The notes: generated by a model not told the origin, from the letters alone. A stretch of 64,000 nucleotides of DNA from Sophora flavescens (GCA_030762895.1 CM061066.1:12705751-12769750), one strand, 5' to 3'; shown: positions 21,501-33,429, counted from the stretch's first letter. Made by a program: numbers and translations.

Positions 21501-22900
21501 CTAGAAATTTTAATATTTGATCAACTCTTGGATTTAATCAACATACAAAACTTAGAGTTGGATTCAAGTGTTACAAACAACTTTTGAATCACAAAACCAT
21601 CAAGTGCTCATACCTAGGGTTTCGGCCTTGAAGAAACAAATAGGTTAGAGTTTTATTTTTTATCTTCTATATACTTGAATACAAGAACTATCAAGATATT
21701 AGAGGATTGAATCATGAATCAAGACATGAAAATGAAACAAAACCCATGAACATCATATTGACCTAGATTCGGCCCAGTCCATAAATCAAGGAAAGAAATT
21801 TCTCATGATCTTATTATTCTAGATGATGAAAATAGAGATGATTATAAGATCATATCAATTGGTTTCATGTCAAAAGGAGTTTTCTAGAATTAGTTATGAA
21901 TTTTTGAATCTAGCTCCATAACTTTGAGTAAAATGAAGAACATGTTGATTTAAGCCATAAATCTACAAAAGTGATGAAGAGAAAGGATTTAAATGACAAG
22001 AGAATAAGTTGTTACCTCTTGATGATCCAAGGAAAGAAAGATTTGGATGATGTTCTTCACAAATTTCTCATGGTGTTCTTGAGAAACTTAGAGAGGAAGA
22101 TGAACATGATGAGGGTTTAGAACAGTTTTAGTAATTTGGGTATATCTCTCAACATACTTGTCCGTTTTGGATGATCTTTATGTCGTTGGAAAGAAGAGAG
22201 AAATATGAACAACGTTCATGTTGAAAGTTTGTAGAGATTCAGAATAGAAAGAGGTCAGAATCGCATGGAAAAATCTGACGAATATGAACACTTATGAATG
22301 TTCTTGGAGTTCTTAAGGCAAACTAAGAACTTGAAGAAATGGAAAATGGAGGAAAAGTGCCTAAATGAAGAAGACAAGAGTGAGCCGTGGGTTTTGGGTA
22401 GATTTTGGTCAAAGTTTTCAATGGCATTGGCTTGTAATTTCCATGAAAAGCCAAGGGTAAAATAGTCATTTCCAGGTAAAAGTTTCCTTTTGCCATAAAT
22501 GCACCATTATGGCCATTATGACACGGATAAGCTCGTCATAAATGCTAGTCAAGTCGGTCAAATCCATCACCTCACCTCCGTTGCCGACTCCTTGGTTCAT
22601 CTGGCACATGCTTTTCCTAGAGATATCTCGACGTATACGCCCGCAACAAATATAATATTTTAATTTTTTTACCAAAATTTTCAAAACTTCCAGTATCGTA
22701 GTAAATATGATAAAAACATTTTTCATCTCGTTCACGAATTAAAATTAGGTCTTCTGAGCAGTAAACTTTTACTGTAAGTGAAAATATAGAAAATGGCAGA
22801 CCGACTTCCGTCTGAATTTTCAACCAAAAACTTCCACGTAACCTTATGAAAATAAGTATAACATGGAAATGACCTTGTTTTATCCAAAATCATTTTCTAA

Positions 22901-24103
22901 GAAAAGAAACCAAAATCACCGACAACCAATTTGGTTTTATGCCTGGGAGGTCGACCATGGAAGCAATTTACTTGCTACGACGAGTGATGGAACAATATCG
23001 AAGGGATCAAAAATATTTACACATGGCCTTAATTGATTTGGAGAAAGCGTATGATAGGGTGCCAAGAGAGGTTTTGTGGAAAGCCCAAGAAAAGAAAGGT
23101 GTTCGGATTGCCTATATTCGAGCTATCAAGGATATGTATGAGGGGGCCATGACTAATGTGAGAACGCAGGGTGGAGCCACAGAAGATTTCCCAATAACCA
23201 TAGGCCTGCACCAGGGGTCAGCTTTAAGCCCCTATCTTTTTACCTTGGTCTTGGATGTACTTACGGAGCACATTCAAGAGCCAGCACCGCGATGCATGCT
23301 TTTCGCTGACGATATAGTCCTAGTTGGAGAGTCGAGAGATGACATAAATGGAAGGTTGGAGACTTGGAGACAAGCCTTGCACATGGCTTCCGCTTGAGTA
23401 GAAGCAAGACGGAGTATATGGAATGTAAGTTTAGCAAAAGGCGAAACACCTCTAGCTTAGAGGTGAAAGTTGGAGACCACAACATACCACAAGTCACACG
23501 GTTTAAATATCTTGGGTCTATTATACAAAATGACGGAGAAATTGAGGGAGATGTAAACCATCGGATTCAATCAGGGTGGTCTAAATGGAGGAAGGCTTCG
23601 GGTTTTTTGTGTGATAAAAAGGTACCTCTTAAGCTAAAGGGAAAATTTTACCGTACAGCTATTAGACCGGCGATGTTGTATGGGACGGAGTGTTGGGTGG
23701 TAAAAAATCAACACGAGAGTAAAATCAATGTAGCAGAGATGAGAATGTTGCACTGGATGAGCGGAAAAACTAGACGTGATAGGATTAGGAATGATAGCAT
23801 TAGAGAGAGAGTTGGGGTAGCACCTATTGTAGAAAAGATGGTTGAATCTCGACTTAGGTGGTTTGGGCATGTATGGAGGAGACCTTTAAATTCTGTAGTA
23901 AGGAGAGTGGACCAAGTGGAAGACAATCCAATAGCTAGAGGCATAGGTAGGCCAAGAAAAACTATAGGAGAAACTATTAAGAAAGATTTGGAGGCCAATG
24001 ATTTAACTATTAACATTATTCATGATAGAACATTATGGCGCCGTATGATCCATGTAGCCGACCCCACCTAGTGGGATAAGGCTTGGTTGTGGTTGTTGTT
24101 GTT
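22901..24103 (+). mobile_element. 5'-truncated RTE-type LINE fragment
   Basis: The fragment is a close copy of the 3' part of the full-length LINE at 36706-39830, beginning inside the reverse transcriptase and ending in GGCTTGGTTGTGG plus TTG repeats. Its 5' junction shares a CTAAG microhomology with the LTR. The LTR bases that should lie between CATTTTCTAAG and TATATTTATTACC, about 20 bp including CTCGGATAAAAATATA, are missing. No target duplication is seen. Confidence 0.9.
22939..24071 (+). pseudogene. LINE reverse transcriptase, truncated and frameshifted
   Basis: The first frame (22939-23397) holds MPGRSTMEAIYLLRR, IDLEKAYDRVPREVLW, GLHQGSALSPYLFTLVLDVL and the catalytic LFADDIVLVGES. 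The second frame (to 24071) holds HGFRLSRSKTEYMECKFS, FKYLGSIIQNDGEIEGD and RLRWFGHVWRRP. The full-length relative reads QALEAHGFRL at this point; here a small deletion near 23377 shifts the frame. The endonuclease and the first part of the RT domain are absent through 5' truncation. It is a dead copy. Relation to the intact LINE elsewhere in the window is very close by eye. Confidence 0.9.
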
Positions 24104-24156
24104 ATATATTTATTACCGATATTACGAAGCAGCGAAAATCGGGGTGTTACACGTGG

Positions 24157-24884
24157 ATTGTATTTGGTTTTAGTTTTAATTATTTAATAAAAAAATGTCC
24201 TTATATATTTTCCTATTTACATGTACTTGAACAAAGTTGATCTTACTTTTTACAATATTCTTAATATAGAAATTTATTCAAAATTTATTTTAATATTATT
24301 TTTCTAATAAATTTTAGGAAATATTAGAATTATTGTGATTTATAATTAAAAATTCATTGGTAAGTTTCTAAAATAGGAATTTATTTGATTTAAAATTCCT
24401 TACAATTTAAATTTTATAATATAAATTGGAACCCACTTAAATTTGTCATATTAATTTGATTTATTTTTAATAGATTAAATTAATAATTTATTCCTTATTA
24501 GTTAACTCATTTACATATTCTAAGTAAAGAAAACAAATAAAATTATTTAAACAAAATGATTCTTATTATTTTAGGATGTTCTAAATATATATTTTAAATT
24601 TAAAATTAATTGAAATCTTAACTTTATAATGAATTTTAAGAATTATTTTATTCTTAGTCTACATTTTATCTGGAAATTTTATAAAATAGTAATTAATTTA
24701 TTTTGAAATTATTTCAATTTTAATTTTGTATATTTGAAAATACAATGGAAATAAAAATATCTACTTAACTTAGACTAGCTAGATTTGAGTGGGCTTAATT
24801 TGGTTTTATTTTTAGTTTATTTTTTAATCAAATTAAATCAGTAATTTAATCCTTATTAGGTTACTCATTACATGTTCTTAGTAA
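24157..24884. repeat. Degenerate AT-rich host repeat (part 2)
   Basis: The order of phrases matches 7212-7584: GGTTTTAGTTTTAATTATTT, then AATAGGAATTTATTTGATTT, then TTAACTCATTTACATATTCT, then TGATTCTTATTATTTTAGG, then the series again. It lies between elements A and B. No gene is seen. Confidence 0.6.
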
Positions 24885-25636
24885 TGTGACACCCTAACTT
24901 GGGTCATCAAATGGTTACCTGTTAACTCATTTCGAAAAATAAAACTTCAATTCGCGGGTTGCTTTCGGAAAATTAATTTATTATATGGCAGAAAACTCAG
25001 GTGTAGAAATTTTCTTCCGTGAATAACTCTAGAACACCTTAATACATACAATAAATAGTAACGTCATATTCTTGAAAAAAATCACCATAGCATGCCGTTT
25101 TTATTTACAAAAGGTCTCAATTTCCAAAAAGAGAAACTTAAAACAAGGATAATATTACAGCATCATAGTTACCGACCTTTTCAACATAAAACACAAAACC
25201 AGACTCCTAAGTTGGTCGCTCTACAAGACATTATTGGAGAAACCCCCGTGGTCTTTCCCACGAACAAATATTTCTTTAAGCATCTAGAATATAATTCCGC
25301 AAGTGACTTAGAGAACTCATTCGCTTCATCTGTACTAGTACCCTAAGATACAATGACAATTACCAGAAGAACCTGATATATTTGTAAGGGTGAGACCCCA
25401 ATATAAGGACTTAACACAATAACCGCATGGCGACACAAAAGAAAACATATATACATATACATTTCCATAAATAAACTAGTAATCTACCACTGGGTTTCAT
25501 ACTCGATCACAGTCTTTTGAAAAAAATGCATGAACACTTCAATATTCAGGCACTAATTTAATACCTAATCTCCGGAGATCACAACACTGCGTAAATGAGC
25601 TGATCAAGATCAAAATCTAGGTATATTAGGTACTTC

Positions 25637-25856
25637 GTGGCATGGAATACTTTATTCATCAAAGCACCATACATGCTTCATAGCGTGGAATACCTTATTT
25701 ATCAAGGGACCGTACATAACTTTGTAGCATGGAATACCTTATTTACCAAGGCACCATACATAACTTCATAGCGCGGAATACCTTATTCACCAAGGCACCG
25801 TACATAACTTCGTAGCATGGAATACCTTATTCACCAATGCACCATACATAAAACGT
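25637..25856. repeat. 44-bp tandem repeat in LTR B1, five copies
   Basis: Units starting with TAGC(A/G)TGGAATACCTTATT occur at about 25637, 25681, 25725, 25769 and 25813, each ending in ACCGTACATAACTTCG or close. B2 (about 42467-42600) and B3 (about 47285-47420) carry three units, so copy number has changed since these LTRs diverged. Confidence 0.9.
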
Positions 25857-28042
25857 GGGCACGTCTGCCAATGAATGCATGTAAAACATTTTATTCTCGT
25901 CGTTTTCTTCGTGTATAATCTTTCCTTTGCCAAAGCTCAAAAGCTTATGACCAACGTAGTTTTCAATGTCCTAAAATATGTTATTATCAACACAGGACAC
26001 ACAGTCCGAGTGCTTAGTCACGAAATCCTAGATCGATGCACCAATCATAGGTTAGTGGTAATAGAAAACATCTTAAATGTTTAAACAGTATACATCACAT
26101 AGACAGTAGACACCCAGTCTACAGGACCTCAAAGTCCAATGAACCCCAAGACCATAACACAACAACGAACCTTAGTACCCCGACGTCTCGGTTACTGAGT
26201 CCAACACCACTTTTAACACAGTTGAGTTAAACATGATCTCGGAAAATTGTTTTAAATAGGAAATTCTTTAATAACATCGTTGGTCCCCAAATCTTGGTTT
26301 TCAGAAAAGAAAGTTACTTGAGGTTTAAAGTTACATAAAATACGTACTACCATTTCAAAACACTTGCCGTCGACACTTTTCCAAATTGCCGTCAATTATC
26401 ATTTTTAAAGCCATTTAGGCCAAAACTTAGTTTTTTCCACTTAAATATTTTTCTAAAATCATAATTAAATTAGTTTCTATAATTAAGTTCGTAAAATAAC
26501 TTTTTATAATATTACGGAATTTCTTACATAAAAATTAGCAGTACAAAAATAATTTCACGGTTACGCCCTCATTGTGACTCGTAGTTTACTTTTATATTGA
26601 TGAATCATTAAAATAATAATATTTTCGAAAAATTCCTATTTTTTTTAAAATAATTATTTAGACAAAATATACTCCAATATCTCTCAGTTAAACATTGAAT
26701 ATTCTTCGTAGATCTTCTTAAAGCTTTTACCTCGTTTAATTAATTGAGCACTGACCACCGTCAGTCTTCTCAAACAACATCCGACAACCTCATTATAATC
26801 ATTAACCCAGGAAGATCATGCATCACAACACTATAATATATTACTTCTGATAATTAATTAACAACAGATAATCAATTAAAAGCAGAAGATAAACACAGAT
26901 AAAATACCATAACTAACAACCCCAAATAAACATACAGACCACAAACAGATAGCACATAGCCATCGGAAAAATCCCTCAGGAAATCCCCCCTTACCTCTTG
27001 AAGTTACTAAATTCTTTCTCAGCGTGCTTTCCTATCCGATTCTGGCTTTCCTCCGCAAAACTCAGAACAAACCAACAAGGTTTATCCTTCACAACAAACA
27101 TTACACAGTTAATAAAAAATCAAACAATCAAAACACTCTAGATCCTAAGACTGTGATTTGGCCTCCACAGATTTTCTAGGTTAGAGATGTTAAAATTTTA
27201 TACACTCTTGGATTAATGATCCTTGAGTACCAGGAAGGCAAGATCTATGATCAAAACACAAATATCAAAACCAAATCATCTAACTCATCATGAGTGTGAT
27301 TTCAGCTAAGGTTAAGAAATGAAGTTAGGAACCCCAAAATTTCACATACTCTTAGATCCATGATCTTAAAGTAGCATAGAGTTAAGAAAAATGGTCATAA
27401 GTTAAAGATTGAGACAAATCCATTCAATCCCTCTAAAGCTTGAATTCGGCCTTAACAAGAAAACTTGGCTAGGGATCTCAAAATTTCACCATATTTTGGA
27501 TCAATAATCATTGAGTGATAGGAACACATAATCAAGTGTCAAAAAGCAAGAATTTTTTTAGAAAAAATCATCTAACCTCTAGGCTAGGATTTTCGGCCAA
27601 CAACAAAAATTTAGGTTACAGAGTTTAAAAATTCTCAAGCTTCAACTAGAAGTATTAAAGAGACAAGATCAAGTGTTATTTTACAAAAATTGAAACAAAA
27701 CCCATATCCTTCCTTATGGCATAGGTTCAGCCAACCATAGAAGAATAGGGAAGAAATTTTATTTTGCTTCATGCTCTAAGATGATGAATATAGGCATCAA
27801 GATGAGATAATAGAAATTGGTTTCAAGTCAAAAGGATTTTTCTACAACTTGTTATGAATATTTGAAGAAAGTATCACGAACTTTAAATATGATGAAGAAC
27901 ATGATGATTCATGGCTAGATCTTACAAAATGAATGAAGAAGAGTTCATGATTGATTATGGAGAGAAAGATTCTACATCTTGTTGATGAACGAGTGATGAA
28001 GATGATCAAGTTCTTCACAAAAATTACTACGTGTTCTTGAGA

Positions 28043-28310
28043 CACTACAACAGATTAGACTTTAGATAGCGTTTCCGTATGCCTTTTAATAGCGTTTGTA
28101 ACCGCTATCTATGCTACCACTATTAAAACTCGTTAGCAAAGATAGCATTTAGGAAGCGTTATTAATAGGTGACTTTAGATAGCGTTTGTACAGTGAAACG
28201 CTATCTAAAGTCTGACTTTAGATAGCGTTTGTATTAACAAACGCTATCTAAAGTCACTTTAGATAGGGTTTGTTAATAACAAACGCTATCTATTCCCTTT
28301 TTTTTTTAAT
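28043..28310. repeat. CACTA-3 left subterminal repeats
   Basis: ACTTTAGATAGCGTTTG alternates with CAAACGCTATCTAAAGT in several direct and inverted units. The core motif resembles that of CACTA-1 (TAGCGCTT), suggesting that the two elements use related DNA-binding proteins. Confidence 0.85.
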
Positions 28311-28570
28311 TTTTACATATTTCTTAAATAAATCCATTCCTGCATATTGAACTACACCAAAATTCATTTATGCAAAGAGGAGGGAAATCTGTGAAAAATA
28401 ATAACAAACATATATCAATGAACAAATCTACCAATGTTACTGAACCATCAATGTCAGAAATGTGAAATGTTCAACAAATAACAAGAAACTAATAAAAGTC
28501 ATTGTACCTGCCCTAATGAACAATGTTACTGAACCATCAATGTCAGAAATGTTCAACAAATAACAAGAAA

Positions 28571-28815
28571 CTAATAAAAGTCCTCCATCACATGAGTTGG
28601 GTAAGCATCCTTAAGGTCAATAACAGCAATGTCCTCTGGAAACTCGTGTATCCTTAAGCATCCTTAAGGTCAATAACTCCATCATTATAAGAGAACCGTT
28701 GCCCATCATATTTTACTTTTGGGTTTTTCCTCAGACTGTCAAAAACATCTTTGTTAGCCTTCATGTCAACATAGCATGCTTCATTTATTTGTTTTGGTGT
28801 AAAAGCCTGTCGGGT
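28571..28815 (-). pseudogene. Captured TFIIE beta-subunit exon fragment
   Basis: On the minus strand a splice-acceptor-like TTACAG is followed by RQAFTPKQINEACYVDM, ANKDVFDSLRKNPKVKYDG and QRFSYND. After a small rearrangement comes FPEDIAVIDLKDAYP, then an early stop. This order is characteristic of the beta subunit of general transcription factor IIE, which helps load TFIIH at RNA polymerase II promoters. The segment between FSY and FPE is shortened, and a short sequence encoding VIDLKDA is duplicated around the break. Only about a quarter of the protein is present. It sits just inside the left subterminal repeats of CACTA-3. Confidence 0.75.
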
Positions 28816-29252
28816 CTGTAAGCAAACACAAACACCAAATCAATGTGGTTTGAACTAAGTGTACCAGGACCAAGAGAAGATAGTACACATCCACCGAGCT
28901 AAAAAGAAGGCATGTATGGGTGTATATCAACCACCATTTCCAGATTCATTAGGCATAAAATAAATTAAAGATTGCCAATAGAAAAGTATAACCATATGTC
29001 CTGTTGGTTGTTATAGAAAACTCCCATAATGAACATTTTATGAACAAGATTTTGAAATTTAGCATCAATAACCCAATCACCAAAGAAAGCAAGTGCTATA
29101 TACATTTTCATGTAATATTTATAAATTGCCATTCACTTTATGCATCCTACGAAGCCAAAACATACACTTGTAACATGCATTACTTTGTGATCAAAAGCAT
29201 TATTCGCATACCAATGAGTATTGCTGCAACTACTGCGATCAATTTGACATAA

Positions 29253-30225
29253 TCAAACGAACTTCTCAACAATATAGCGACACCAATCTTCCTTGACTTC
29301 AGATAGTTGAGCAGTGGAGTATGTGGAGCATTTGAAGTCAGGGAAGTACTGCGACATAAAAATTAAATAAATTAAGTTACAATTGCTAAAACATTTGAAC
29401 AGTCACAGTTAAAAGCTAAGTAAACAACATACCGCCATTGGTATTTTAATTTGGTTCTGCAAGATAGTTTCCTTCTTGAAACACATCACATAGTACCCAC
29501 AATCTGTACTGTTGGGTTGTCTTGGGCACTATAAAAAATAAAATAGTAAATCAATATAGGTTTTTTTTATCTAATTGCGCATTAAGTTTTTGCAAATGTA
29601 CCTCTATCTGAATCCATTTAATGTTGGTTGCCTTTAAACGCGGCACCTTAGCTCCGATATTTGCACGATAAACTTGCAAAGCACTAATCACAAAATCAAA
29701 CAGAGTTCATTAAGAAACATATTTTCAATCATCACAAAGTCAAAAATCAAAAGCACATTAGGACCATGACAACTTGCAACATGTATCTACCATGGAAGCC
29801 ATTCGACAGAATCATAGAAAATCAGAAATATAAAAACATGCTTACTTATCGAACAGATTCTTTAATTCTGGGCGACCCCTAGGATCAACATTCAAGGGAT
29901 CCAGATAGTAAATAATCTCTTCAACAATATTTATCGTGTACAGCACCCAATGATTCCTACAAAAATGTTGAGATAACAAATCCTAAGCACCTCAACTTTT
30001 ATGTAATTCATTATTGTGAATTAAGTCCTATAGGATAAGTGACTCACCCAACATTGCACGACGCTAGAAATAAGGGCTGATATTCTCTTTCTGTAGTTGC
30101 AAAGCGGTCAGCTATATACTTTGTCTGTGAATCCCTCCTGAAGAAGCCGTGTATGTATCTGTTTGGTGTGGGGACAAGAACAGAAACCTCCTCGTTCTTT
30201 CCTTTGGAAGCAACAATTCTTCATA
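29253..30225 (-). CDS. ULP1-type cysteine protease gene of CACTA-3 (partial model)
   Basis: Exons on the minus strand can be read as follows. About 30052-30225: EEVSVLVPTPNRYIHGFF and REYQPLFLASCNVG. About 29852-29957: NHWVLYTINIVEEIIYYLDP. About 29600-29682: ALQVYRANIGAKVPRL. About 29436-29530: CPRQPNSTDCGYYVMCF. 29253-29348: YFPDFKCSTYSTAQLSEV, then a stop. The histidine in NHW, aspartate in YLDP, glutamine in RQPNS and cysteine in TDCGYY are the catalytic set of ULP1/SENP-type SUMO proteases (family C48). Such domains accompany many plant CACTA and MULE transposases, with unknown purpose. Intron ends are GT/AG. The upstream start is not clear; it could be a 3' part of the TNP2 transcription unit. 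Intact catalytic residues suggest past selection, but expression is unknown. Confidence 0.7.
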
Positions 30226-30256
30226 CAAATACCTTCAATTAAAATATAAAAATGGA

Positions 30257-32550
30257 TTACACCAATGACATCAATATAAAAATGGATTCAACAACTTCTT
30301 CGACAATATACCGTTCAACAATAAAACCTTCTGGTCGTGATCGGTTTTTCACATACCCTTTTAATATCTTCATATAATGCTCAATCGGGTACATCCATCT
30401 CATATAAGTTGGCCCACACAGTTGTGTCTCTCTAACAAGGTGAATGGTTAGATGAACCATTATGTCAAAGAATGAAGGTGGAAAGTACATCTCAAGCTCG
30501 CATAAAGTCACAACAATTTCTCTTTGCAATGATGGCAACTTCTCAGGGTCAATCACTTTGCTGCAAATTGCCTTGAAGAAGAAACAGAGTTTAGTTAAGG
30601 TCCCCCCGCACTTTGTTAGGTAAAATAGACCGTATACCAATGGGTATCAACTGCTCCATGAGAACATGACAATCGTGGGACTTTAGACCTTTTAACTTGA
30701 GATCTTTCATCGATACGAGGTTCCTAATGTTTGAAGAGTACCCTTCTAGAACCTTAACTCCTTCAAGAAACTTACAAAAAATAGTTTTTTCTTTTCTAGA
30801 TAGAGTGTAAGCAAATGGGAGGAAGATATGTACTTTTACCCTTCTTCGTCGGTCCCAATTCTCTTCTTATTCCCATACTAACCAAGTCCAACCTTGCAAT
30901 GATGCCATCTTTAGTCTTCCCTGGCACATTGAGTAACGTACCAATGACACTATCACAGATATTTTTTTCAACGTGCATCACATCGAGGAAATGTCTTACA
31001 TATAATGATTTCCAATATGGCAACTCAAAGAAAATCGACCTTTTCTTCCACCCTCTTGTGACAATATCTCTCGCAAAAGGTTTACCGAATTGGATATTCA
31101 AATCCTTTACCTTTTCAAAAAGTTGATCACCCGTCAAAGGTGAAGGAGCTCTACCTTCTTCCGAGTTCCCATTGAACGCCTTTCTCCACCACCGGTAATG
31201 ATGACTTGGATGCAAAAATCTACGATGCCCAAGAAAGACATTCTTCTTACAATGTTCTAACCGCATCCAATCCGTACCCTCTTCACATATAGGGCATGCA
31301 CACTGACCCTTGATGCTATATCCTGACAGATTACCGTAGGATGGAAAATCATTACTTGTGCCACACAACATAGCTCTCAAATTGAAACTTTCTTGCTTAT
31401 ACCCATCATACACCTCCACACCTGTCTCCCACAGTTGTTTCAAGTCTTCAATCAAAGGAGTCAAATAGATGTCTATATCATTTCCTGGTTGTTTGGGCCC
31501 AGAAATTAACATAGATAACATCATAAATTTGCGCTTCATGCATAGCCATGGGGATAGGTTATAAATCACCAAAATCACAGGCCATGTACTGTGAAAGCTA
31601 CTTTGAACACCATGCGGGTTAAATCCGTCAGTAGCCAATGCAAGTCGTAGGTTTCTTGATTCTTGCCCAAAATCAGGATAATCATGATCAAATTTCTTCC
31701 ATTGCGGAGAATCTGCCGGGTGCCGCAGCTTGCCATCTTTGATCCTTTCATCCTCATGCCATGTCAAGTGCTTTGAATCTTCAGAACTACGGTACATGCG
31801 CCTGAATCTGGGTATTATGGGAAAATACCACACAACCTTCTCTGGATCTGATTCTTTCTTCTTATATCGTGAGGCATTACATTTAGGACACATCTTTAAC
31901 GATGCATATTCATTCCGAAATAAAATGCAATCATTAGGACAAGCATGTATCCTCTCGTAGCTCATGCCAATAGAGCGTAACATTTGTTTAGCCTCATATG
32001 TCCGACTAGGAAGCACATTATCCTCTGGCAACATGTCTTTCAATAGTGTGAGTAAGTCCGTAAAGCTCTTATCAGTCCATCCGTTGCCCGATTTCAAGTT
32101 ATACAACTTTAACATCGCCGACAATCTTGTGAATTTAGTACAACCATCATACAATGGTTGCTCTGCATCACTTACCAACCTCCCAAACATTTGAGGACAA
32201 TCCAGAAGATCCTCTTCAACAGCATTTGCAATGTCTTCAAAACGATCGCCCTCATAAGTATTTGTGTCGGTATCGTATGATGAATATCTCACACGATTCC
32301 TCATTTCACTAGACTCAGCTCTTGTCTCACCATGTTTTGTCCAACATGTATAACTTTGATCGATTCCATTACACACTAAATGTTCTTCCAAATCGGCTGC
32401 ACTAACTCGCCTTGCATAACAACAATCTAAACAAGGACATATGATTGTACTAGGGTTTTCCGCATGCCGAACTGCAAAACTAATGAACTCTTTCACCCCA
32501 TCCTCATACTCCTTCGTTAAACGATTGGCAGACATCCATTTCCGATCCAT
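30257..32550 (-). pseudogene. TNP2-type CACTA transposase, frameshifted
   Basis: The main frame (30796-32550, 584 codons) opens MDRKWMSANRLTKEYEDGV with a transposase-associated domain (ICPCLDCCYARR). It continues into the Transposase_21 (TNP2) core with HACPNDCILFRNEY, LRLALATDGFNPHG, QCACPICEEGTDW and HFLDVMHVEKNICDS. The aspartates of TDGFNP and LDVMH are likely parts of the acidic catalytic site. One base change near 30830 ends this frame early; the continuation TLSRKEKTIFCKFLEGV and GLKSHDCHVLMEQLIP follows in another. A second indel, in a G run at about 30602-30607, shifts into 30257-30640, a DUF4218 segment with LEMYFPPSFFDIMVHLTIHL. So at least two indels break a gene that is otherwise well kept. 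It would cut and rejoin CACTA ends. Confidence 0.88.
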
Positions 32551-33334
32551 GATTTCCCGATCTACAAAAATATTTATTAAACATATTTACTTTGAGTTTA
32601 GAGTGGTTGAGGTCTACATGCAATGTATACAGATTAAAGGAATGAAAGGAATGAAAACTTTTACCGTTTTTACGCATGGCAAATTGAGTGTGGACAGGGG
32701 CTGTGTATTAGTGGGGAAGCATCATAAGGGAAAGATGGGAGAGAGGGGGGGTATTCAGTTGGGTAAAGGAAAGGATCAGTGTAGCAGTTTCAGGTCCCTT
32801 GAAGAACCTGTTGTATCTTTTATGTTCAAGGAGAGGATTGTGAAACAAGAAGAAAACTATTGCAATTACAGAACTTAGTTTCATATTTCTTTAAGGATCT
32901 ATATCAAAGTACTGGTATGGGAAATGTCAGTTTTCCAACCTTATCTGCCTTTCCTAATATAAAAGAAAGAGACAGGGATTTCCTTGAAAATCTTGTCTCA
33001 AAGTATTTAGGGAACAATATCCATAGTTAAACGAGGTTTCTTTGAAGTTTAGACAAAGATCCTATTTGGAACAATCAGAATTCATACTCGATCATTACAA
33101 AAGCTGCAAACAAAACACATTGTCGCTGACTTAGTTTCTTTCCCTTTTAATGGGGCACATAATCTTGAGAGAGAATCCGTTGATTAAATTCCTTCCTATC
33201 AGGATACTAGAGCAATAATAGTAATGACAAGAGCATCATGATTCAAGGAGGACAAACCAAAATTAAACTCCAATACTAGGTTAAGTTTCCACGTTCATTA
33301 TTAACCTGAGTTTGCTGAAGGAACCAACCGGTGC
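32551..33334 (-). promoter_or_regulatory. Upstream region of the TNP2 gene in CACTA-3
   Basis: The region lies between the TNP2 start and the captured RidA exon. It should contain the transposase promoter and leader, but I could not identify a TATA box or a leader exon with confidence. The plus-strand open frame at 32441-32878 runs through TNP2 antisense and has no domain. Confidence 0.3.
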
Positions 33335-33429
33335 TTATAGTGCAGCTATGCACTCGATTTCAATCTTGGCATCCAATGGCAAGGCAGCTACTAGATAGGT
33401 TGAACGAGCTGGGGCAGGTGAAGGGAAGT
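33335..33429 (-). pseudogene. Captured last exon of RidA (reactive intermediate deaminase)
   Basis: On the minus strand, after an acceptor TTTCAG, the exon reads FPSPAPARSTYLVAALPL then DAKIEIECIAAL and a TAA stop. The first two bases (AC) complete a tyrosine codon if spliced as in plant RidA. This is the C-terminus of the chloroplast/mitochondrial YjgF/RidA family enzyme, which hydrolyses reactive imines from amino acid metabolism. The RST-Y-VAALPL arginine block and the C-terminal IEIECIAAL are well kept. I found no upstream RidA exons in the element, so this is a single captured exon. Confidence 0.88.

Larger units (their letters stand above)
7590..24151 (-). mobile_element. Element A: minus-strand Ty3/Gypsy LTR retrotransposon with nested insertions
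   Basis: Two long terminal repeats with TGTGACACC...GGTGTTACA ends (as read on the plus strand) enclose an internal region. The flanking pentamers TGTGG (7585-7589) and CGTGG (24152-24156) match at four of five positions. A tRNA-Met-type primer-binding site next to the right LTR shows minus-strand orientation. The internal region retains degenerate gag, zinc-knuckle, protease and integrase pieces but no reverse transcriptase. CACTA-2 interrupts gag, and a LINE fragment interrupts the 5' LTR. Long LTRs, the Met primer site and gag wording suggest a chromovirus of the Tekay/Del type. The element is non-autonomous. Confidence 0.85.
18558..24151 (-). repeat. Element A 5' LTR, interrupted by a LINE
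   Basis: It matches the 3' LTR (7590-11541) along its whole length except for about 465 bp (19716-20187) kept here and lost there, and the LINE fragment at about 22901-24103. Because the related element-B LTRs have recognisable counterparts of the 19716-20187 segment, the difference is a deletion in the 3' LTR. The 89-codon frame at 22466-22735 has a near copy in the other LTR but no domain. Confidence 0.9.

Noticed and set aside
25875..26084. A 69-codon frame starting MHVKHFILVVFFVYNLSFAK with a signal-peptide look, repeated at 42615-42824
   Set aside because: It is LTR sequence shared by B1 and B2; B3 has indels in the same place. AT-rich LTR DNA often mimics hydrophobic signal peptides.
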